Source: Nocardia flavorosea (lineage in GTDB: Bacteria > Actinomycetota > Actinomycetes > Mycobacteriales > Mycobacteriaceae). Taken from it: a stretch of 64,000 nucleotides of DNA. The stretch covers positions 496,001 to 560,000 of the forward strand of contig NZ_JADLQL010000004.1 in NCBI RefSeq assembly GCF_015477805.1. Reading direction: 5' to 3'. Shown one piece after another: positions 22,501-24,582 of the stretch (positions within the stretch are counted from its first letter, which is position 1; each line of letters opens with the position of its first letter). Made by a program: the position numbers and the translations under genes. The notes beneath the pieces were generated by a model. It saw only the letters and a list, made by a program, of their open reading frames with translations, was not told the origin of the DNA and did no database searches.

Positions 22501-24567
22501 GCGCTTCGACCACTTGCGATAGGTCTCTTGAATGAGTCCGTCGTTCTTCAAAGTCCGGAACGCCTCGTGCAAGACCGCCTCGACCGCGACCGCGTCCACC
22601 CGCATATCCCGCAACTGGCCGAGATGTCCTTCACCCGGAGTCGGCCCGGCCCCGGTCGGCCGGGTGGATACCGGTGCAGAAGCTCCCGGAGCCTGCTCTT
22701 GGGACTGCGGGCCGGCGAAGCCCGGCCGACCGGTCGACTCGCGGCCGGGATCGTTCGAGGTCCGCCCGGGTTCATCAGCGCCGGGGCGGGTGATGCCGGG
22801 TTCGGCCGCGGAATTCGATTCGGGCGGCGAGCCCGGCCTGGGTGGCATACCCGACTCCGCCGGAGCGCCCGGCTGTCCAGGAACACCGACCTCCGGCGGC
22901 ACACCCGCATGGGCGGGTCGCGGTTGTCCCGACTCGGCCACTGTGGCGGCGGTGAGCCCGTCGGCCGAATCACTGGTTCGTGGCGGCGGGGCGTCCTGGT
23001 GCGCCGCCGCGACTACCGGTCCGTGTCCGTTCGTATCCGCTGTCCGGGCGGCTTCGCCGTTGGCTGCCGGCTGCTCCTTCGCCGTGTCCGGTGGCCCGGC
23101 GAGACGGCCCGGCTCCCCAGCTCGGGAGCCCGTTTGATGCTGCGCGTCGGGGTGCCCCGCACCGGTCCGGGCCGACGTACCCGGCGTAGCGGACTGGTCG
23201 GCCGCACCCGCGTGCGGACGTAGCGTGCCAGTGGCGACACCGGCATCGGTGCGACCGGGTGTGAAAGCGGGGCCGGTTCCGGGCGTCGCCGTTCGGCCGG
23301 ACGGCCCCCCGGAGTCGTGGGCTCGCACCGGAGCGGAAGTGGCTCCCGCCGGGCTCGCAGCCGGTGCGGCAGGACCGGAAATCCGTGGGGCCGTGGTAGT
23401 CCGGGCCGCTGACGCCTGCGGACCATCTCCCGGATTGCCGGGTGCCGTCCCGGGCACCGCGGTTTCCCGGAATCCCGGAGCGGCCAATGCGGGCCGACCA
23501 CTGGGCCCGGCCTGCGGACGCGGATCACTACCGACCGTCGTGGGTGTGCGTGCCCGCACCGGAACCTCACCCGGATCGACTCCGAGCATCATTCCCAACC
23601 GGGTAACCGGCCCCACCCGATTCGCAATCCGATAAACAAACCCATCATTCCTACCCGCCGCACCCCACGCCAAACCCTGATGAGTACCGATCGACGCCCC
23701 CGCGCCCACCACCCCCGCACTGATCATCCGATAATCGAACGTGAAATCCCCCGTCACCAAACCACCACCCAACCAACCACCCACACCCCCCAGAACACCC
23801 CCCACCACAATCTGCAAACCCAACGTCCTGGGCTGCGTCAAATTATCCAAACCCCAACCGGTATACGACAACCTCTGCAACCCCAACCCGAAACCAGCCG
23901 CCAGACCACCCCCCAGAAAGCCACCCGCACCCGCAGCCAGCACCTGCTCCCCCCGCACCCCCTCACTCTGATTACCGTGCGCAACCTCCCAATTCTGAAT
24001 CGCCAAATCCTGACCCACCCCGATAAACGCCCCCAACAACCCATGACCCAACACCCGCACCGCCAAACTCGGAACAACCTGCCGCCACGCCAACGCACCG
24101 ATATTCACAAACAACAACCGCGCAATACCCTGCAACGTCACCCGCGTCGCCGCCATCGCCATCGCATCCTGCGCCGCCGACGTCAACGGAAAAAACTTCG
24201 ATAAAATCAACTCCAACGCCAACAAAACCAGCGAACTCCAAATCTGAATCTTCGCCGTCTCGATCGCACCCCCCGTATCCCGCGCACTCGTCGCCAACCC
24301 CTCCAACGACTCCACAACCCCCGGCACAAACCCCGCGATCTCACCGAAAACACCCTCCATCGCCTCCCGCGCCGCACCCGAAAGATAAGCATCGGAGGCC
24401 GCCTTCCGCGCACCCTCGATCTCCTCCAACGCCCCCGCCAACGCAGCAGCCTCCCCCCGCAACACCCGAGCCAACTCCCACATCGACTCCTCATCCCCCG
24501 CAGGCCACTCCGCCCCACCCACCACACCCAAAAGAACCTGCAACGGCTCCGGCAACGTCGCACCCAT
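82..24567 (-). CDS. Giant CpnT-headed multi-effector polymorphic toxin (8,161 residues)
   Basis: A single uninterrupted 24.5-kb frame. Order of domains by residue: WXG100-like/hydrophobic head 1-325; Pro/Ala/Gly-rich linker 340-645; helical module 650-860; decayed papain-like module 925-1140; Cys-His-Asp deamidase fold 1290-1670; five degenerate LVxDP repeats within 1740-3060; Fic 3230-3530; GGDEF 3560-3790 and its decayed copy 3825-4040; cassette A 4140-5345; unknown duplicated module 5350-5975; coiled-coil-rich stretch 5985-6265; cassette B 6390-7620; HD-like C-terminus 7690-8161. The head resembles the N-terminal domain of mycobacterial CpnT, so export through a type VII (ESX) system is expected from family knowledge; no ESX core genes are in the window. 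There is no signal peptide. The start follows the YbaB-like gene by 15 nt. Function as a secreted multi-effector toxin is inferred; the domain calls come from motifs described in the separate entries. Confidence 0.9.
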   Translation of the reverse strand: MGATLPEPLQVLLGVVGGAEWPAGDEESMWELARVLRGEAAALAGALEEIEGARKAASDAYLSGAAREAMEGVFGEIAGFVPGVVESLEGLATSARDTGGAIETAKIQIWSSLVLLALELILSKFFPLTSAAQDAMAMAATRVTLQGIARLLFVNIGALAWRQVVPSLAVRVLGHGLLGAFIGVGQDLAIQNWEVAHGNQSEGVRGEQVLAAGAGGFLGGGLAAGFGLGLQRLSYTGWGLDNLTQPRTLGLQIVVGGVLGGVGGWLGGGLVTGDFTFDYRMISAGVVGAGASIGTHQGLAWGAAGRNDGFVYRIANRVGPVTRLGMMLGVDPGEVPVRARTPTTVGSDPRPQAGPSGRPALAAPGFRETAVPGTAPGNPGDGPQASAARTTTAPRISGPAAPAASPAGATSAPVRAHDSGGPSGRTATPGTGPAFTPGRTDAGVATGTLRPHAGAADQSATPGTSARTGAGHPDAQHQTGSRAGEPGRLAGPPDTAKEQPAANGEAARTADTNGHGPVVAAAHQDAPPPRTSDSADGLTAATVAESGQPRPAHAGVPPEVGVPGQPGAPAESGMPPRPGSPPESNSAAEPGITRPGADEPGRTSNDPGRESTGRPGFAGPQSQEQAPGASAPVSTRPTGAGPTPGEGHLGQLRDMRVDAVAVEAVLHEAFRTLKNDGLIQETYRKWSKRVLADGQRSGRQVLPTEEAAVAALDRAAQRGVTMLDPEYALLQAWRSAATGEPVDITGQIRRVRIAAKLGIQEPATFVRDDQWDDAIHTAQRRIDEERAGMGESPDPRTTAELDGRQGLVDLLIVLGQAARPTLLDGIPVDPDPVWSVDRLDEQTPGGTTFTSPVLEGRIVPPPAAIYAGPTPDSSGPRRSGSGPAVSRVDPVAGAAAAPPLGAVRVEPAAPVGGEPVPVGRGDVVVAAAVLTHIPDDHGRVGPVMAARVNAVETVQRMVEQRDEQLPVALARLGDAERASAALTAEKLKHARMVLNPVKPDPAVPEDHEALAEIRRQEAVIERLTEELAAILSDEVFRGPEVGVVPRSGPVARVLHDLYEGRPVLPRRADAHGLPAVARILELMRENGQPGERISLVVWQGSDIWVAALEGDTVLRFDAEQDSWVPLDAGMDPTGAEGVFLNGQGPFHPVGLEDSSAAAGDEGSAGRPGDREPGALPPVVIGPDGETRSDARPPRLLPSDVLLVGRDGRPPDPAAGTPVVRSDEVPGGPAEIRAEYQLVADTGAVRRDQARTGASDPGLEGYPVPRPHDHLDGSDIRANASRLDSAGRISALYVTRRAVGDRILQLLASLDIGWAGNLRDQSDRTRLLERSNAVADAGDQPARRQGIEDLRAEVAQLEEIDGLLGQSQEIGRRIFQAEMEYEYYRTEYRRLGAKLADSGEPSGNDPGGPRSRIDARELAAGISRLRELRELALDADARARQYERHLLDVLEAYEDLYRIEWSHLDNHCVPVATIDFIWQFGDRTVEFVDWDTSLAGTPDYMIAATFGAVLETFDDLAHITREAESLPPGGSIVVFVSGRNGWAHVYRLINNGNEVLIRDFAGWQTYSGDFLESDRVTKVLGIVFMGEEPRFPISSEARSALRSLATDAEAILKEKYDLIQRRNEMREDLMNGVVPVRIDQLQRMEQGIRDRQERLEAIGRDAWNFIRQSKIPEPAGDPVAGRDGAIGGRDLQSVDRAGARGGLLDGQSLPFRPLGSGGPRVEAGDVGPGSRPGEQPPDGGRGRADGGSGAPPPPGRLPGGDDSWPPDRLVIGRTADFDGVEVMGARRVSAETVVVVERTVRRLIEIDQGVLVGVRFEELAGDVLVVVRDGWLVVDPRAEGMPSERSGSGSSLPLLLIEQFGAALIAKRDSAVGERPEAGERPADRVAVPPRARPAEGSEVDTPVVAGPDSEVLTEAQEDTRKARVAQDAGVPVEGYRGRGVPVDTVEMLVPVVAELVARYPEVLKGVRFAELPVNDREFSTAVLFDEALWDARGEAGELRDGWLVLDPRVVGLPVSRTAADMRLPEFVTRQFAKLLITRRSMGQPAGEVVEATRRGLRDVGVKPAPKREWKSFARIPLEQALEEAFVRVERDGQRMEDPSFPYYRALVEDRDTPVDLGRERRLWGAAQAAGVPEPSRVPPGQWPEVITGLRAELDNAAMENAARGLDPHALKVVAGLHEDRVGRFAALFELVHGRPPRPDEVPRLVGESEQGSRPAVREERARHGVPENRSPSRSSTSIPPVRDPGGGEVGDATSGGGDGQRTEAGSPLEARPLVAADREGGQVVRSERRSNNVLLVRRDGSVPDAAGDRGPGAPLPPGRLPGGDDSESSNGLIIGRTADFDGVAVVGASRVPAAMWDAVVRTVEGLIANYPDVLVGVRFEELERGVPGVVREGVLVLDPRAAEPVSELVVRLFADALIARPARPRGGAGSVVERAAGELAGEPVGGRDAEASSAAGELGAREQLVASIGFRVEGYQDVPLDALREWVPMLNRLVGQSQDATKGVLFELPAEPGHGVPGAEEGDGAPAFVRAGWLVVDPRQLHVLRYAESHEQLARRFESELRADRSGWERQVHGLPDGDADAVAEVGDRRTGTQGAEDPVVVRRADESASGSDEPVAAGEPDVLVATTVLARMGGDAGPVGGVMWARLQAVEAVRSLWEAGDPRFAEAYARLRRMEVVAGRLSAMLLSDARLLSEPGTGSGPLGTRAEVAATVSRLMIEMNALLANPIFTTGAEYSGVSSGVAMRVLHDLWGSALVVPDPAAAHGLPGGPELIPWMERIGASAVVWQAGNAWVATVQGGRAFRFDAEQYSWVPLDAGADLSGAKGVFLDGRGRLLDPPGSEGAGEVGDGGPPGAGPGNGGLSVRPPFAGEPEAAGPAVVRLRDPHGDVSLVSRDGSMPVTGGDGRRQGPGPAPDPLSVDDPTPDRLDAPASGSVEPIAAERGRTAPAESEEPSIRRRLEAAGVRIEGDPQVCARMLEAVGAVVERLVFRYPGVLRALLFGSLPQDGADAASIAGEGRLVLDPHAVPLSEAGRREQVTRRFGALLASHAENAVRRAHSFADSLRKQLREAGEERAGRNEWRRYRRMSLPEAVVEAFEYVEKNGFDLGHPSAAYYRALVGDAASALDFPREQRLWRLAVEAGVHDPHRLNSAGLARELVTLLDRLDADSDRLTEELPNMPGSVAAIVAGMHNDRVERYAALYQMIHGIPPRLFETPAEIRGFDNAAFRSGVSDGEESPWKQEAEALADERAADLGTRTRAELLVLASLFIDKKHLDIAVVAGQARPERLYGLREWAGFLDALAYARAHRGRDLSVPFLLELHRRLTPAYESQIGGVLTDSDRYALMTEPLTEQQKLALDANPYVSFNSRYRLDGAQGRLIYPNFPLENTALPGSDRQESFLQALCDWYNGVRRGAGDPYAIAAALQRILISVHPFGDFNGRLSRIVMNWALENAGLPPSALYDTNSDLFVSPQEWAAAVRAGSMRYERLLSRARLLGQDADLVQLFGLEDLHRRYRHFDGRIAPFTEGDNLYGVLERLYRDLDEFFVEPEVHTRRETAEQPANSPEELLRGELRAKLAAVDRSSVDSLIAAFFGGYPRDEVTDFYDGRRSGFKSREVLRAQMTVAETNGLRAFYLSADIANLGGLNLFASLRGESANAHFRAITDIFRSVLEESGAAVVPMRVGGDELAAVLVGLDIATVEALRTETERRVAEYARSNGLSDIEHPKHPGRPAYRGVGMYLGYAEILPGASLGSVFDAADLGVDRSKNSRLQQYNAETPGRVVWSGRTDNPQVPEQNQAPGTADRPNSVEPEAIRSRPVRVRYPSPDEVRRDELRTELAAVDLDSDEAVLDVLFDAGGIDEVSQLLDGRASGVKTAELLRMLDYVARTGDSAHVIVAKMWNLGGLNQHFANQAEVTNHHFRRIAEIFRTVVEEAGGWAVPMRLEGPRLGANVAGIDPARIASVAATVEHRVREYAREHGLADIPHPKNPEDPGRRGVRLHVGYAEVRPGGNVAETFESAERRLSNGTRDAVARSAAVTVVVDERLARAPGAEVRSGQVIRYPGGSLAVVAEPGDHLRALARAARRDPDVARALADESVPLVQVEVPLFDGGQPRTSSLDRATLGPVEEPARTAAADLLPAPELPLRDRLAALADLDPAHARVVLEVVRGQVRDVLSERVREAFAMLGSAPPRYSVGDRGEVTDPVSAHPREVLAALRIAGVSDHMYEAVARSFAELRAVDQRIAWADADLVDWVRSVGNSPGPVVFRRPPADFAVCGQLAVVARNAWYHDVPGSVAVRLPDTSQNFAEPIEPAGFSWLVGGHAKYLVGGLAEAAALVSGAAKGQDFRSMDPAVRAGNSGRAVLVVRSGADEGKAAFVVNDEGTIKLIDLQNGTSTTLGEEVNGEGVWHGVELDSIGNPVDPIRWQSPDDDRAVPPAEATAVEARVLDRRLRLQVGIGGDGNPASDGTGYGNKQPTPAQLAAVREGILALGNDIPENASREQLYDILSAMLTEHQAEAVRVREAFDHRFYSQTAYRDLKSRLGLLDDRVIAIRKLIRQLEGAPVTMVRPRDSARWEADSVGNVTFAYRIREAIAGAEPIVEILKHPETDDAARVDVLTFEDGWKVIRKHVPGDDGSDSRHGRIWKDAEKLASLVGEAVGARVPAVHIVDQVVFMEYIEGPSAAAAWLEVAGPTRPYAADSRQIAWPYAQTADGRRIGLLDELIHNDDRIAGNWIISGAGRLFGIDHELSFQHGGYSLFADRMRVFVSLFGPKWMDPLGSVGDYFPEIRERLEELLPDFEDYGRTGWHRGILELLDALEESAIDRGRQRLAWELDRDGARASLDAALSKLPEASRPDNAPARLEGVVQWARANGAQQAVVHELSEAVAVYEEIVSRIASSDREAATRLVELDNSDAPILSAVESEAENGIALGPAYIPGNPLDGMHLPDDANCFVLTGFAVNDFYYFVREGVRAIDNLSIEVDSAGLPFELVEWFTGGRTEDLGDVRQGRARIARRLLGGLDDLPDGWPHTGATDSIDAGTRRMNAMRGMIVVETRRVEHGVIPGHAYFVGNRNGVLRTYDFGGRYIGEFDPGRIDPAVVSVHVVEFTKRGDPAEPVFVDGDGRPVRPVDVGPETVIPEAPADPGSRPGDVGSLPPDSDPVGHQLDRLDRHWSGLVRQLPAAHQALLSRIFALDPDVQGPTLDYLNEVLAGDGLDPSFFTHEIAVLDLVLAMRPLPEAVVVSTTLEVNPFGRIEGLQSTETVLTGYLRTVLGIVPYGDDTNPYHLEIAVPAGTPALLLGPLSPLGRYFPEIVLGRDLVLRIDAVDDRGNGSWSIRATVAPPVVADSPSNYPVGAIHRRDGGIGIDLAPQLVEQAHPAVESLIRADPSVVDVRWLGIGLAWITRSGEGPVIAVVAPEHTHMNALRAAVVNMPEQFARLGRERILAWEDSGAKRDLVWHVRIDPDGSAAFADSIDIDTLFRLATTADMASALVADFLSGKDTGAISGRIDDWLLLLQSRETLGPVVDAVMFVGPEGFALLPTAHWKLLEYTDDHPLPAHHPASTLRRLARLDYPLPGYPPEPGAEWQRTHGSRPLASVVVPLDVLRFAVVVEQDPVSKKWSLHEGPAGPAQEALVDRLGDESADSPQGMARLVAEHLNGGRLASAMPRFRGPLRDVAPAAPGTIPESAERSDTASSPGEGAIVRLALDTLAEEYENSGGAESPSAIVSLRRFDSAAAVVDRVDGTQLIIVGAVEGRHAETMRDLIRRHSNEFRWLQDAQGEVRHLLVRPDGEPVFLDPSVSDGRIRIPEPHQVHEAMVAAYLRSKDVVGIGIDSWVWRSLPVEFFVPKSGSVEGLPSGFLAPDALWRAIAVGGDVPPDHTSARVLRDLADFRLRIPAPPVREFSIMGPVELWVVTGALRFPVVVEYIEGGRWRLDPQSRGIAQDALVGEFGNIVARDPAKLMERLAAELVGGRVKAAPAEHPGSWPASASRPERVAELEHSIGLLADAVSPSSPELVADTYGSLAGRLEAELATLSGAQLIERHYSVRRRHGEAVARYREVLRVLELPDEVLLLDLTRDDSGGERVLAELRDRLRTIEAALRAAEQSGRYRELARQADIVGWYRAEYPRSGFAEPYWFPGQQVALIAAANSMRVAVVAVEGYHAVAEQRWREAVDPAALENLASGYWVVDWLSIRPDETGERVDRLDRIWREASGFDAMAPAIGVARLTAEAEALRAKIDMLEGPLEQRYRTVREPVLIQQRFAELAARSGENTDSGTAGADTGAGAPAHHNAAVAAVVDALVVVVGGAAQVVAGQVLRISDEQGSLSVIAEPGDHLRALARAARSDPAIARVLQGAPAPIVWVEVPVDGTAERRVTVTDGPVAAPFGRPIDRSAETFFPPDAGSLRDRLAALTDLDPVHARVALEVVRGQISDALSVRLREVFPAASQYAIGDRGEVVDVVAAQPARTLEAMRRIGVPEHIYAAVEAGFAELRALERHIASVEADLAVWLRGAVSSSGPVRWGQSALFREPPAGFNLCGQLLVVAHNAWYHDVPGSRPMRLPATPVDPGETIAPPAFSWMIGAHAESLPRGYAEALEWVSGAEPGQDHRSVAPEVRTSSSGRGMIMFEDGGGETAAFLIVNDAGTVRVIDLGAGYIGPPADPIDTSGRWHGARLDRRGVPVDPIASDLAVELPVVDKTFRLLEGIGGSAGKDPIGTGDSGIPAETAMPYPASPRDTVAVPDTSGAVEFDSPESVRAYADEHWGHGAEHRRLLDIYITEGSAINRYLRGDTGWRDSTMKPWAAADVDAIVEQLRSVMAPLPDAVVVRRYVDARFISGLRRGDIVPESAFISTIADPEPPFFLEHSTGILTLTVPAGVPVAFLRNGFNELLLTDGLSWRVIDSVTSDDETAVQVRGIVDWDPPPVEPPVRHGKPPEPDTGAVHDHETPVAEPATGVADRPVAAPAPLSPQRAEAVRAGIAGLGEQVRADAGRRELRETLEAMLSREQSAAVHLADSYDRAEVRADEYIGSIYAMDDRVAEIRRLLRMVGVDVADEIQRSLIPRPADHEPSDIPFADRHLEARAQSEPTVTVLKLPGDGQLFRVELHTFDDGWQVIAKVVHSEPAADPERLRRDLDAEELGALVGRTVGGPFPRVHRMDDALYMEFVDGPDALAAWKAVAGPTRLLGGTDEEIAFPYLNSADGRLIGFVDWLIGNGDRNAANWIINQWDRIVGIDHEMTFGYRRLYSYFAVGMKAHLPLFGPDWIDPVAPMRDFAGMRQRLGGLLPEFEARGRGDWHRAMMARLDELERTAVDYGRLRLSWELEHAESRARVEDSLRRATADLPGRRVLLAEAMVAPEYTMQRLRTGGIPGELIAELAGNIGEYGKSTDRIELADGEAAGRLRTVEAETYALHRIGDERRKGVELAPGHVLGNPLDGMHPPNDANCVALAGFAINDFYHYVRNGRRAISNLAISVDLDGFPFEAVEWVMGGRLEGFADVRQARVRIARRLWSGNDDLPDGWPDADPDDGIDATTKSNNRMRGILVIEERLVEGKAVPGHAYFVGNRNGVLRLYDYGTRFIGEFDPRRNDSRVVSIHVIEFLPTGDPADPLFVDAEGRRVHPLEADPDAALPAPPVFRSPRVRKLLDIGSPPPEGFETTGVPDGPEGDTGRGAEPLIRQGRPTVDLSITDPNPMEIVLHKLGERVADVSVLIDRGAGIAALGAEVRAGQRRSVLVPEDALRYLREQPGWSAPRDGEGARLVNDSLSATTRWDGGPRLSDALARSWQQPGGLLRIASLPDVYAVLQERGRPQDLLFAGDIRAHLHDPRRAPLPPHILARYMDMMRAIMSEAALAHPDADVAIRLAAGGLHTTYTLYGEPDIGRFNQIIGGLEQPRFLVPAAYHNGFGLLADGAVLQAQLRRIGARPDEQLDAAAADTASDAVYGFGRRSDNPLGYDELLSARLLRAQALALGYPRERADRLYNMVMGSGFDQATKRQVGKYDPDPLVQGVTAVDLFTLVSTWAMEDALAIAVEDLTSARFSKDRVLGQVLAEYNLRIRSLEEAMAILDTYGDYRPIIDGERSEKTLRRLFIERLLGNQGFTLAHEFPPTWQLVDPRLRQINAIASKAFADALARTDARGRPIFSFVQVLRTAKEFGHRMEQLFGPYGFERV
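1708..2355 (-). other. Giant protein cassette B: glutamine deamidase domain, intact
   Basis: Residues about 7405-7620. The triad is Cys7438 (NDANCVALAG), His7551 (VPGHAYFVGNRNG) and Asp7566 (LYDYGTR). The spacing equals that of the cassette A copy and the surrounding sequence is very similar. Confidence 0.65.
2548..3390 (-). other. Giant protein cassette B: PI3/4-kinase-like domain
   Basis: Residues about 7060-7340, paralogous to the cassette A kinase. It keeps the Lys strand GWQVIAKVV, the hinge LYMEFVDGPD, the catalytic loop GNGDRNAANW (Asp7209, Asn7214) and GIDHE with Asp7227. Both copies look catalytically competent. Confidence 0.55.
3823..4365 (-). other. Giant protein cassette B: ADP-ribosyltransferase, R-S-E present
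   Basis: Residues about 6735-6915. The fold shows an IYITEGSAINRYLRG helix, Arg6821 in AVVVRRYV, Ser6845 in AFISTIAD and Glu6882 in FNELLLTDG, in the order of clostridial C3/VIP2-type ADP-ribosyltransferases. The ExE/QxE position is Asn-Glu, which is less usual and could change the target residue. The likely activity is mono-ADP-ribosylation using NAD. Confidence 0.6.
4528..5400 (-). other. Giant protein cassette B: papain-fold domain with Cys but no His
   Basis: Residues about 6390-6680, paralogous to 11,308-12,150. It keeps Cys6533 in FNLCGQLLVVAHNAWYHD and the Asp in VIDLGAG, but has GETAAF in place of the His strand. The lead-in LRDRLAALTDLDPVHARVAL is almost the same as in cassette A. 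Confidence 0.5.
6643..8520 (-). other. Giant protein: unknown duplicated module
   Basis: Residues about 5350-5975 hold two copies of a module of about 300 residues with no family I recognise. Matching segments include VLRFAVVVEQDPVSKKWSL with AQEALVDRLGDE in copy one, and ALRFPVVVEYIEGGRWRL with AQDALVGEFGNI in copy two. Both copies end in a helix with HLNGGRLASA or ELVGGRVKAA. Confidence 0.45.
8533..9090 (-). other. Giant protein cassette A: ADP-ribosyltransferase-like domain, decayed
   Basis: Residues about 5160-5345. It aligns with the intact copy at 3,823-4,365: PLPEAVVVSTTLE here, PLPDAVVVRRYVD there, then LEIAVPAGTPALLL against LTLTVPAGVPVAFL. The catalytic Arg of the R-S-E scheme is replaced and the STS-like strand is altered; a Glu remains in FPEIVLGR. 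Probably inactive. Confidence 0.45.
9178..9810 (-). other. Giant protein cassette A: glutamine deamidase domain, intact
   Basis: Residues about 4920-5130. Triad Cys4949 (DDANCFVL), His5062 (IPGHAYFVGNRNG) and Asp5077 (TYDFGG) fits Tox-PL deamidases. The spacing Cys-113-His-15-Asp is identical in the cassette B copy, which shows that the two arose by duplication and stayed under constraint. Confidence 0.65.
9988..10890 (-). other. Giant protein cassette A: PI3/4-kinase-like domain
   Basis: Residues about 4560-4860. Kinase hallmarks appear in order: GWKVIRKHV (nucleotide-binding Lys), VFMEYIEGPS (hinge), HNDDRIAGNW at 4721-4730 (catalytic loop with Asp and Asn) and GIDHE at 4740-4744 (metal-binding Asp). 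This arrangement fits the PI3/PI4-kinase-like and HipA-like branch of the protein-kinase fold. All key residues are present, so phosphotransferase activity is likely; the substrate cannot be told. Confidence 0.55.
11308..12150 (-). other. Giant protein cassette A: papain-fold domain with Cys but no His
   Basis: Residues about 4140-4420. The core reads FAVCGQLAVVARNAWYHDVPGS with Cys4274. A later strand reads GKAAFVVNDEGTIKLIDLQNG, where the family usually has GHAF, so the catalytic His is missing while the Asp is kept. It is paralogous to 4,528-5,400, which shows the same loss (GETAAF). The shared loss suggests a stable non-catalytic role rather than random decay. Confidence 0.5.
12448..13095 (-). 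other. Giant protein domain: decayed GGDEF copy
   Basis: Residues about 3825-4040. It aligns along its length with the preceding domain (LRTELAAVDLDS, then NLGGLNQHF, then VGYAEVRPG). The signature has become RLEGPRLGANV where the first copy reads RVGGDELAAVL, and the metal-binding Asp of the ADI strand is replaced (AKMWNLGG). It should be catalytically dead and may act as a regulatory or dimerising partner of the first copy, since GGDEF enzymes work as dimers (family knowledge). Confidence 0.6.
13198..13890 (-). other. Giant protein domain: GGDEF-type nucleotide cyclase, intact signature
   Basis: Residues about 3560-3790. The loop RVGGDELAAVL has GGDEL at residues 3682-3686, and about 40 residues earlier lies SADIANLGGLN, which fits the metal-binding strand and the following Asn of diguanylate cyclases. 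No RxxD inhibitory site is found before the signature. A diguanylate-cyclase-like or other cyclic-nucleotide synthase activity is plausible; the product is unknown. Confidence 0.6.
13978..14880 (-). other. Giant protein domain: Fic-type AMP-transferase
   Basis: Residues about 3230-3530. The Fic signature at residues 3431-3439 reads HPFGDFNGR, followed by LSR. It matches HPFx(D/E)GNGRxxR except that the first glycine is Phe. The catalytic His, acidic residue, Asn and Arg are kept. Fic domains transfer AMP or other phosphate-containing groups to Ser, Thr or Tyr of targets. The G-to-F change lies in the anion-binding loop and could alter the nucleotide used. No inhibitory (S/T)xxxE(G/N) helix was recognised. 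Confidence 0.75.
15388..19350 (-). other. Giant protein: five degenerate LVxDP repeats with inserted modules
   Basis: Five related blocks of about 100 residues end in a beta-strand signature: GWLVVDPRAE (about residue 1828), GWLVLDPRVV (1999), GVLVLDPRAA (2390), GWLVVDPRQL (2530) and GRLVLDPHAV (3015). Each has a preceding helix (for example VARYPEVLKGVRFAEL) and a following helix ending in F-x3-L. The layout recalls metalloprotease-like domains of actinobacterial toxins, but no HExxH is present, so they look like pseudo-enzymes or structural repeats. A helical module (residues 2068-2200 and 3080-3210) and a second decayed papain-like module (2620-2830) sit among them. Confidence 0.55.
16078..16710 (-). 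other. Giant protein: decayed papain-like module, second copy
   Basis: Residues about 2620-2830, paralogous to the block at 21,148-21,795. The shared parts are the DVLVATTVLARM-type start, a helical middle and the VWQAGNAW/DSWVPLDAG-type end. No complete catalytic triad is seen. Confidence 0.45.
19558..20700 (-). other. Giant protein domain: papain-fold glutamine deamidase 1
   Basis: Residues about 1290-1670. A coiled-coil lead-in precedes a core with the ordered catalytic residues of the Tox-PL (toxin glutamine deamidase) fold: Cys1467 in DNHCVPVA, His1543 in GWAHVYRL and Asp1558 in LIRDFAGW. Family members deamidate glutamines in target proteins or act as cysteine proteases, so an autoprocessing role is also possible. 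All three residues are present, so the domain is probably active. Confidence 0.6.
21148..21795 (-). other. Giant protein: decayed papain-like module, first copy
   Basis: Residues about 925-1140. It shares an ending with the module at 16,078-16,710: WQGSDIWVAALEGD then FDAEQDSWVPLDAG, against WQAGNAWVATVQGG then FDAEQYSWVPLDAG. The strand order is that of a papain-fold core, but no Cys/His pair is obvious. It probably arose by internal duplication and is likely non-catalytic. Confidence 0.45.
22633..23550 (-). other. Giant protein: low-complexity Pro/Ala/Gly linker
   Basis: Residues about 340-645 are rich in Pro, Ala, Gly, Thr and Ser with no predicted fold. They separate the export head from the effector chain, as in CpnT. 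Shorter linkers of the same kind recur between later domains, so the protein looks like beads on a string. Confidence 0.75.
23593..24567 (-). other. Giant protein domain: WXG100-like CpnT-type head
   Basis: Residues 1-325. The first 100 residues are helical and match the WXG100-like head of CpnT-type proteins (W29-ELA, long amphipathic helices, SLEGLATSARD). Residues about 105-325 are glycine- and alanine-rich hydrophobic segments with GxxxG-type packing (for example GGVLGGVGGWLGGGLVTG). This stretch has its own codon habit: TTG, GGG, GGT, GTT and AAT are frequent, unlike the C-ending codons in the rest of the gene, and the change is abrupt near 23,593. That pattern fits a delivery head exchanged by recombination between paralogous toxin genes. 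Confidence 0.7.
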
Positions 24568-24582
24568 CAGGCCCGACCTACC

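Noticed and set aside
82-24567. A polyketide or non-ribosomal peptide synthetase as explanation for the giant gene
   Set aside because: No ketosynthase, carrier-protein, condensation or adenylation motifs are present; the domains match toxin effectors and pseudo-enzymes.
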